From NCBI GenBank assembly GCA_043745295.1, contig JAYTTN010000102.1:1-9091 (forward strand): a stretch of DNA of 9,091 nt. Reading direction: 5' to 3'. The stretch's first letter is position 1; each line of letters begins with the position of its first letter. The translations under genes and the position numbers were made by a program. Below are positions 6,713 to 9,091 of this stretch, piece by piece. The notes beneath the pieces are model-generated. The model worked only from the letters and a program-made list of their open reading frames with translations. It ran no database searches and was not told the DNA's origin. This DNA is from JALHQU01 sp043745295. Lineage in GTDB: Bacteria; Planctomycetota; Planctomycetia; Gemmatales; Gemmataceae.

Positions 6713-7012
6713 TCACGCCGGTTCCTCCGGGGCCTCGTCGCGCAGGGAGAGGATGCACAGGTCGCCCGACCGGGGCGGCGGTGGCGGCAGGGTCTTCAAA
6801 AACTCCTCCCAGACCGCCGTCCAGTCGATCCTGTCCGGGTCCTCCTCCGGCTTCGGTTCGCGCTTGCGGCGACTGCGGCCGCGCTCCAGCAGGTAGTCGT
6901 CGTCGTGGTCGTGGAAGTGGCCGATGACGCCCTTGTGCAGGCCCTGCAACCGGACCCGCTCGCGGAGCGGGATCGGCCGCAGGGGTTTCGGCGGGGAAGT
7001 CGAAGACCCCAC
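6713..7012 (-). CDS. Small orphan protein, start uncertain and possibly repeat-derived
   Basis: I do not recognise this family. From a GTG at 7010-7012 the frame gives 99 residues ending ...SLRDEAPEEPA. The part from about residue 20 looks like real protein: RVRLQGLHKGVIGHFHDHDDDYLL, then a basic patch (RGRSRRKREPK), an acidic stretch, DRIDWTAVWEEFLKTL, a run of five prolines, and GDLCILSL. The cluster HFHDHDDD (32-39) could bind metal, which is inference. No signal peptide or membrane helix is seen. The GTG and a GGGGAGGGGG Shine-Dalgarno-like run upstream lie in or at the edge of the repeat cluster. A TTG at 6947-6949 would give 78 residues instead. The same frame stays open to 7864 through the repeats, but that extension is low-complexity shadow sequence. 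The gene ends 63 bases before the protease start on the same strand, so they may be co-transcribed. Confidence 0.5.
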   Translation of the reverse strand: MGSSTSPPKPLRPIPLRERVRLQGLHKGVIGHFHDHDDDYLLERGRSRRKREPKPEEDPDRIDWTAVWEEFLKTLPPPPPRSGDLCILSLRDEAPEEPA

Positions 7013-7019
7013 CCCCCGG

Positions 7020-7044
7020 CCCCCTCCCCGTTCCGGAGAGGGGG
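7020..7044 (+). repeat. C-rich hairpin, left outer part of the nested repeat cluster
   Basis: A run CCCCCTC pairs with GAGGGGG across an inner CCG/CGG, with one mismatch and a 3-base loop. The wider block 7009-7056 (GGCCCCCTCCCC, then CCGGAGAGGGGGTG) recurs inverted at 7234-7274, so it is the left outer boundary of the cluster. It overlaps the proposed ribosome-binding site of the small orphan gene. Confidence 0.65.
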
Positions 7045-7067
7045 TGTTCAAGGGGGTGTCGTTGTCC

Positions 7068-7231
7068 GGCGAGCCGCGACCGCCAGGGAGTGGCCTCGGT
7101 TCTGGCGAGCCGCGACCGCCAGGGAGTGGCATCTCGGCTTGGGTTAAAGATGCCACTCCCTGGCGGTCGCGGCTCGCCAGAACCGGAGCCTCGCCCTCCC
7201 AAGATGCCACTCCCTGGCGGTCGCGGCTCGC
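7068..7231. repeat. Four-copy inverted repeat array (two forward, two reversed)
   Basis: A unit of at least 27 bp, starting GGCGAGCCGCGACCGCC and ending AGGGAGTGGC, occurs forward at 7068-7094 and 7104-7130. It occurs reversed at about 7152-7178, and reversed again within 7203-7231 with a change at its outer end. The two central copies extend to perfect 37-bp inverted arms (7097-7133 and 7149-7185) around a 15-base loop. The left pair has a 36-bp period and the right pair a 54-bp period. The 18-bp difference looks like a deletion in the left linker. Each unit contains a small GCCA/TGGC hairpin. It fills the gap between the small secreted protein gene and the small orphan gene. Confidence 0.85.
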
Positions 7232-7238
7232 AAGAGCA

Positions 7239-7270
7239 CCCCCTCTCCGGGCCGGGGACCGGGGAGGGGG
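7239..7270 (-). repeat. C-rich hairpin, right outer part of the nested repeat cluster
   Basis: Arms CCCCCTCTCCGG (7239-7250) and CCGGGGAGGGGG (7259-7270) form a 12-bp stem with a single G-T wobble and an 8-base loop. It is the inverted counterpart of the element at 7020-7044. From 7271 to the stop codon at 7318 I see no further structure. Confidence 0.7.
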
Positions 7271-7317
7271 CCGACGCGGTCGGCTCGGGGCTGGCACTTC
7301 AACTTCCCGCCACCGCC

Positions 7318-7749
7318 TTACCGCCGGAACACGTCCAGGTGCTTGCCGTCGCGGGCGAAGCGGAAGTCGTAATCGACGGCGTCGTTCACGTACCCGACCG
7401 GCCCGAAGCCGGCGTACCCGACGCGGCCGAACGCCACCTCGTGGGTGTGGTAGGTCGTCCGGTGGTCGCCGCCGACGCTGTCGAACCGCACCTGCGGGGC
7501 CGGGGCCGTCCCGCGTGCCGACAGCGGGTGAGAGTGCGTGCGGCGGTGATTCGGAGCGAGCGTGTAGTGCGCCCACTCGTCGTTGCCCCAGCGGACTTGG
7601 TACTTCAGGGCCACGTCGGTCGGGTTGTGCAAGACGAACGCGCCGGTCAGGTTCGCGGCGTCGGCCCGGCTGGTGCCGACCCGCTCCTGGGCGACGGCGG
7701 GGACGGCGAAGGCCAGCGAGGCGAGGGAAGCGGCGATGCGGGCGGTCAT
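7318..7749 (-). CDS. Small secreted protein of unknown function
   Basis: This is a 143-residue protein that I cannot assign to a named family. A signal peptide is clear (MTARIAASLASLAFAVPAVAQE, cleavage after AVA near residue 20), so the mature protein of about 120 residues acts outside the cytoplasm. The mature part reads as a beta-rich single domain: GAFVLHNPTDVALKYQVRWGN, WAHYTLAPNHRRTHSHPL, QVRFDSVGGDHRTTYHTHEVAFG, and a C-terminus of VDYDFRFARDGKHLDVFRR. It is rich in His, Tyr and Arg. The opening resembles a small adhesion-like or immunoglobulin-like strand set (a protein that fills in for lost tension or charge is not implied), but no catalytic motif is seen. The start ATG (7747-7749) has a convincing AAGGAT site 7 bases upstream, preceded by a hairpin. 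It lies 89 bp downstream of the monooxygenase on the same strand. Confidence 0.75.
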   Translation of the reverse strand: MTARIAASLASLAFAVPAVAQERVGTSRADAANLTGAFVLHNPTDVALKYQVRWGNDEWAHYTLAPNHRRTHSHPLSARGTAPAPQVRFDSVGGDHRTTYHTHEVAFGRVGYAGFGPVGYVNDAVDYDFRFARDGKHLDVFRR

Positions 7750-7756
7750 GGCGGCG

Positions 7757-7795
7757 ATCCTTCGGGTGAGGTGGAAGGCGGCTCCTTCTCACCCG
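7757..7795 (-). promoter_or_regulatory. Leader hairpin directly before the ribosome-binding site of the secreted protein gene
   Basis: On the minus-strand transcript, CGGGTGAG (7795-7788) pairs perfectly with CTCACCCG (7770-7763). An inner AAGG/CCTT stem is set off by a 4-base bulge. The Shine-Dalgarno AAGGAT (7762-7757) begins at the very next base and sits 7 bases before the ATG. The hairpin could influence translation or separate the two messages, but no T-run follows it. Confidence 0.4.
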
Positions 7796-7838
7796 ACGGA
7801 CGACCGCATGAAGCGAACTTGCGGAAATCGGAATCGGG

Positions 7839-8999
7839 TCACGCCGCCGGCAGCGGGCCGACATCGAACGCCGCGTGCTTCGTCATCATCGACGCGCCGA
7901 GCCTCTGCATCGTCATTCCGAGCAGCCGGTCCCGGAGCCAGCACGAGACGCGGCCTTTCCACTGGCCCATCGCCCCGAGTTTCCACGACTCGCGGTTGAT
8001 CGCCGTGGTGCGCGGGTAGCGTTCGGCGGCGAAGGCGGCCAGCCGGTCGGGGATCGGAACGTCGGTGCGGAGGTGCCGGGCCAAGACGACCGCGTCCTCG
8101 ATGGCCATGCACCCGCCCTGCCCCAGGTTCGGCGTGGTCGGGTGGGCCGCGTCGCCGATGAGGACCAGCCGACCCGCCGCCCACGTCGGGTTCGGCGGGC
8201 GGTCCACGATGTCGTTCCGCAGGATGGCGGCGGGCAGGGTGGTGGCGATCAGTTCCGGCACCGGGTCGGCCCAGCCGGTGAACGCGTTGGCAAGGGTCGC
8301 GGCCTCGTCCCCGCGTTCGCCCTGCGGCGCGTTCGCGGTGGCGTACCAGTACACGCGATCTCCGGGCAGGCAGGTGATGCCGAACCGCAGGCCGCGCCCC
8401 CACCACTCGCCCGTCTGTCCGGCGGGCAGGCTCGCCGGCCGCGGACAGACGCCGCGCCAGCAGGTGTAGCCGGCGTACCGGGGCGGCTTCTCCGGCCCGA
8501 CCACCGCCGTCCGGACCACCGATTTGATGCCGTCCGCGCCGACGACCACGTCCGCCTCGTCCGCGTGCCCGTTGGCGAACCGCACCGTCGCCCGGTCGCC
8601 GGCGGTCTCCACGGCCGCGCACTCGTGGCCGTACTTCACCGTTTCGGGCGGAAGCTGGCCGACGAGAGCGGCGACCAGATCGGCGCGGTGGACGAGCCGG
8701 ACCACGTGTTCCGCCTTCGCCCGCATGGCGAGGTCTTCGGCGGCGTACCGGGCCAGCACCCGGTGGCCGTTCGCCACGCGGAAGTCGGAGCGGCGGAATG
8801 GCAGGGACGCGACTTTCACCGGGTCGGCCGCGCCGAGGTGTTCCAGCGCGCGGATGGCGTTCGCCCACAGGCTGATGCCGGCCCCGACCTCGCCGAGGGT
8901 GGCGGCGCGCTCGTACACCGCCACGGCGATGCCGACCCGCCGCAGGGCGATGGCCGTCGTCAGCCCGCCGATCCCCGACCCGATGACGATGACACGCAT
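7839..8999 (-). CDS. Class A FAD-dependent monooxygenase (UbiH/PHBH-like)
   Basis: This is a 386-residue protein predicted to hydroxylate or epoxidise an organic substrate with O2 and NAD(P)H. The N-terminal FAD-binding Rossmann motif is MRVIVIGSGIGGLTTAIALRR (G7-x-G9-x-x-G12), with the ribose-binding acidic residue at E30 (VYE). The DG motif is VVVGADGIKSVVR (Asp156-Gly157). The second FAD motif is LVLIGDAAHPTTPNLGQGG (G282-D283). All three fingerprints of the family are intact and the length is normal. The C-terminus (SCWLRDRLLGMTMQRLG) is helical. Relatives include 6-hydroxynicotinate and salicylate hydroxylases and zeaxanthin-epoxidase-like enzymes. The substrate cannot be told here, and the neighbours give no pathway. 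No signal peptide is present, because the initial hydrophobic strand is part of the Rossmann fold. The ATG (8997-8999) has an AAGGGGA site (9012-9006) 6 bases upstream, which fixes the start. It is probably followed in the same direction by the small secreted protein gene. Confidence 0.88.
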   Translation of the reverse strand: MRVIVIGSGIGGLTTAIALRRVGIAVAVYERAATLGEVGAGISLWANAIRALEHLGAADPVKVASLPFRRSDFRVANGHRVLARYAAEDLAMRAKAEHVVRLVHRADLVAALVGQLPPETVKYGHECAAVETAGDRATVRFANGHADEADVVVGADGIKSVVRTAVVGPEKPPRYAGYTCWRGVCPRPASLPAGQTGEWWGRGLRFGITCLPGDRVYWYATANAPQGERGDEAATLANAFTGWADPVPELIATTLPAAILRNDIVDRPPNPTWAAGRLVLIGDAAHPTTPNLGQGGCMAIEDAVVLARHLRTDVPIPDRLAAFAAERYPRTTAINRESWKLGAMGQWKGRVSCWLRDRLLGMTMQRLGASMMTKHAAFDVGPLPAA

Positions 9000-9091
9000 G
9001 GCACGTCCCCTTCAGGGTGAATGGCTTCACTGTTCTACGAGCGCGACGGTTGGGACGGGCAGGCCGTTGCGGGATCGGGACACCTCGGCCG

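Noticed and set aside
5933..7147. 404-codon plus-strand frame opposite the protease
   Set aside because: It is antisense to the catalytic domain and runs through the repeats, with compositionally biased translation.
7068..7231. Possible CRISPR array
   Set aside because: The copies are in both orientations, spacing is uneven, no unique spacers of constant length exist, and there is no cas gene.
7009..7274. Insertion sequence remnant
   Set aside because: No transposase fragment is detectable in any frame. The region is made only of short repeats.
6713..7864. Extension of the small orphan gene to 383 codons
   Set aside because: The added part reads through the repeat cluster (ASRDRQGVAS-type repeat translations) and lies antisense-frame over the small secreted protein gene, which has its own signal peptide and ribosome-binding site.
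7875..9020. 381-codon plus-strand frame opposite the monooxygenase
   Set aside because: The minus strand carries all three flavin fingerprints, so the plus frame is its shadow.

Overview
The window looks like a piece of chromosome from a planctomycete of the Gemmataceae (Gemmata-like). The evidence is the very high GC, large reading frames with weak or absent Shine-Dalgarno sites, typical planctomycete protein types (the MPLLDHF-type DUF4058-like protein, a zinc-ribbon/membrane/helical-repeat protein, small secreted proteins of no known family) and several families of short intergenic repeats. This assignment comes from recognition, not from a database search.

Layout, left to right. At 1-1128 (+) is the C-terminal part of a molybdopterin oxidoreductase whose N-terminus lies outside the window. 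At 1139-1870 (-) is a DUF4058/Uma2-like protein, convergent with it and only 10 bp away. At 2033-2983 (+) is a DisA_N/DacZ-type diadenylate cyclase, divergent from the DUF4058-like gene across a 162-bp promoter region. At 3073-4989 (-) is a zinc-ribbon, single-pass membrane protein with a long helical C-terminus. At 5141-6649 (-) is a secreted HtrA-like trypsin/PDZ protease. At 6713-7012 (-) is a small orphan gene. At 7013-7317 is a nested cluster of inverted repeats. At 7318-7749 (-) is a small secreted protein of unknown function. At 7839-8999 (-) is a class A FAD monooxygenase. The last 92 bases hold no gene I can assign.

From about 9000 down to 3073 all genes are on the minus strand, but repeats break them up, so they are probably several transcription units and not one operon. 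A good sigma70-like promoter (5034-5062) serves the zinc-ribbon gene. A weaker one (1960-1988) may serve the cyclase. I see no single pathway linking the genes: c-di-AMP synthesis, envelope proteolysis, redox metabolism and unknown envelope functions sit side by side.

The most unusual content is the non-coding DNA. At least three unrelated repeat families occupy the gene borders. The first is a GAGCCGGAAGCGTGAGCG family, which supplies the last codons and stop of the oxidoreductase and forms a 25-bp inverted pair between two convergent genes. The second is a perfect 24-bp inverted pair whose arms each begin with GTAG and contain their own small hairpin, the layout of a REPIN. The third is a nested palindromic mosaic at about 7010-7274. 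No RAYT transposase, CRISPR array, RNA gene or insertion sequence is visible.
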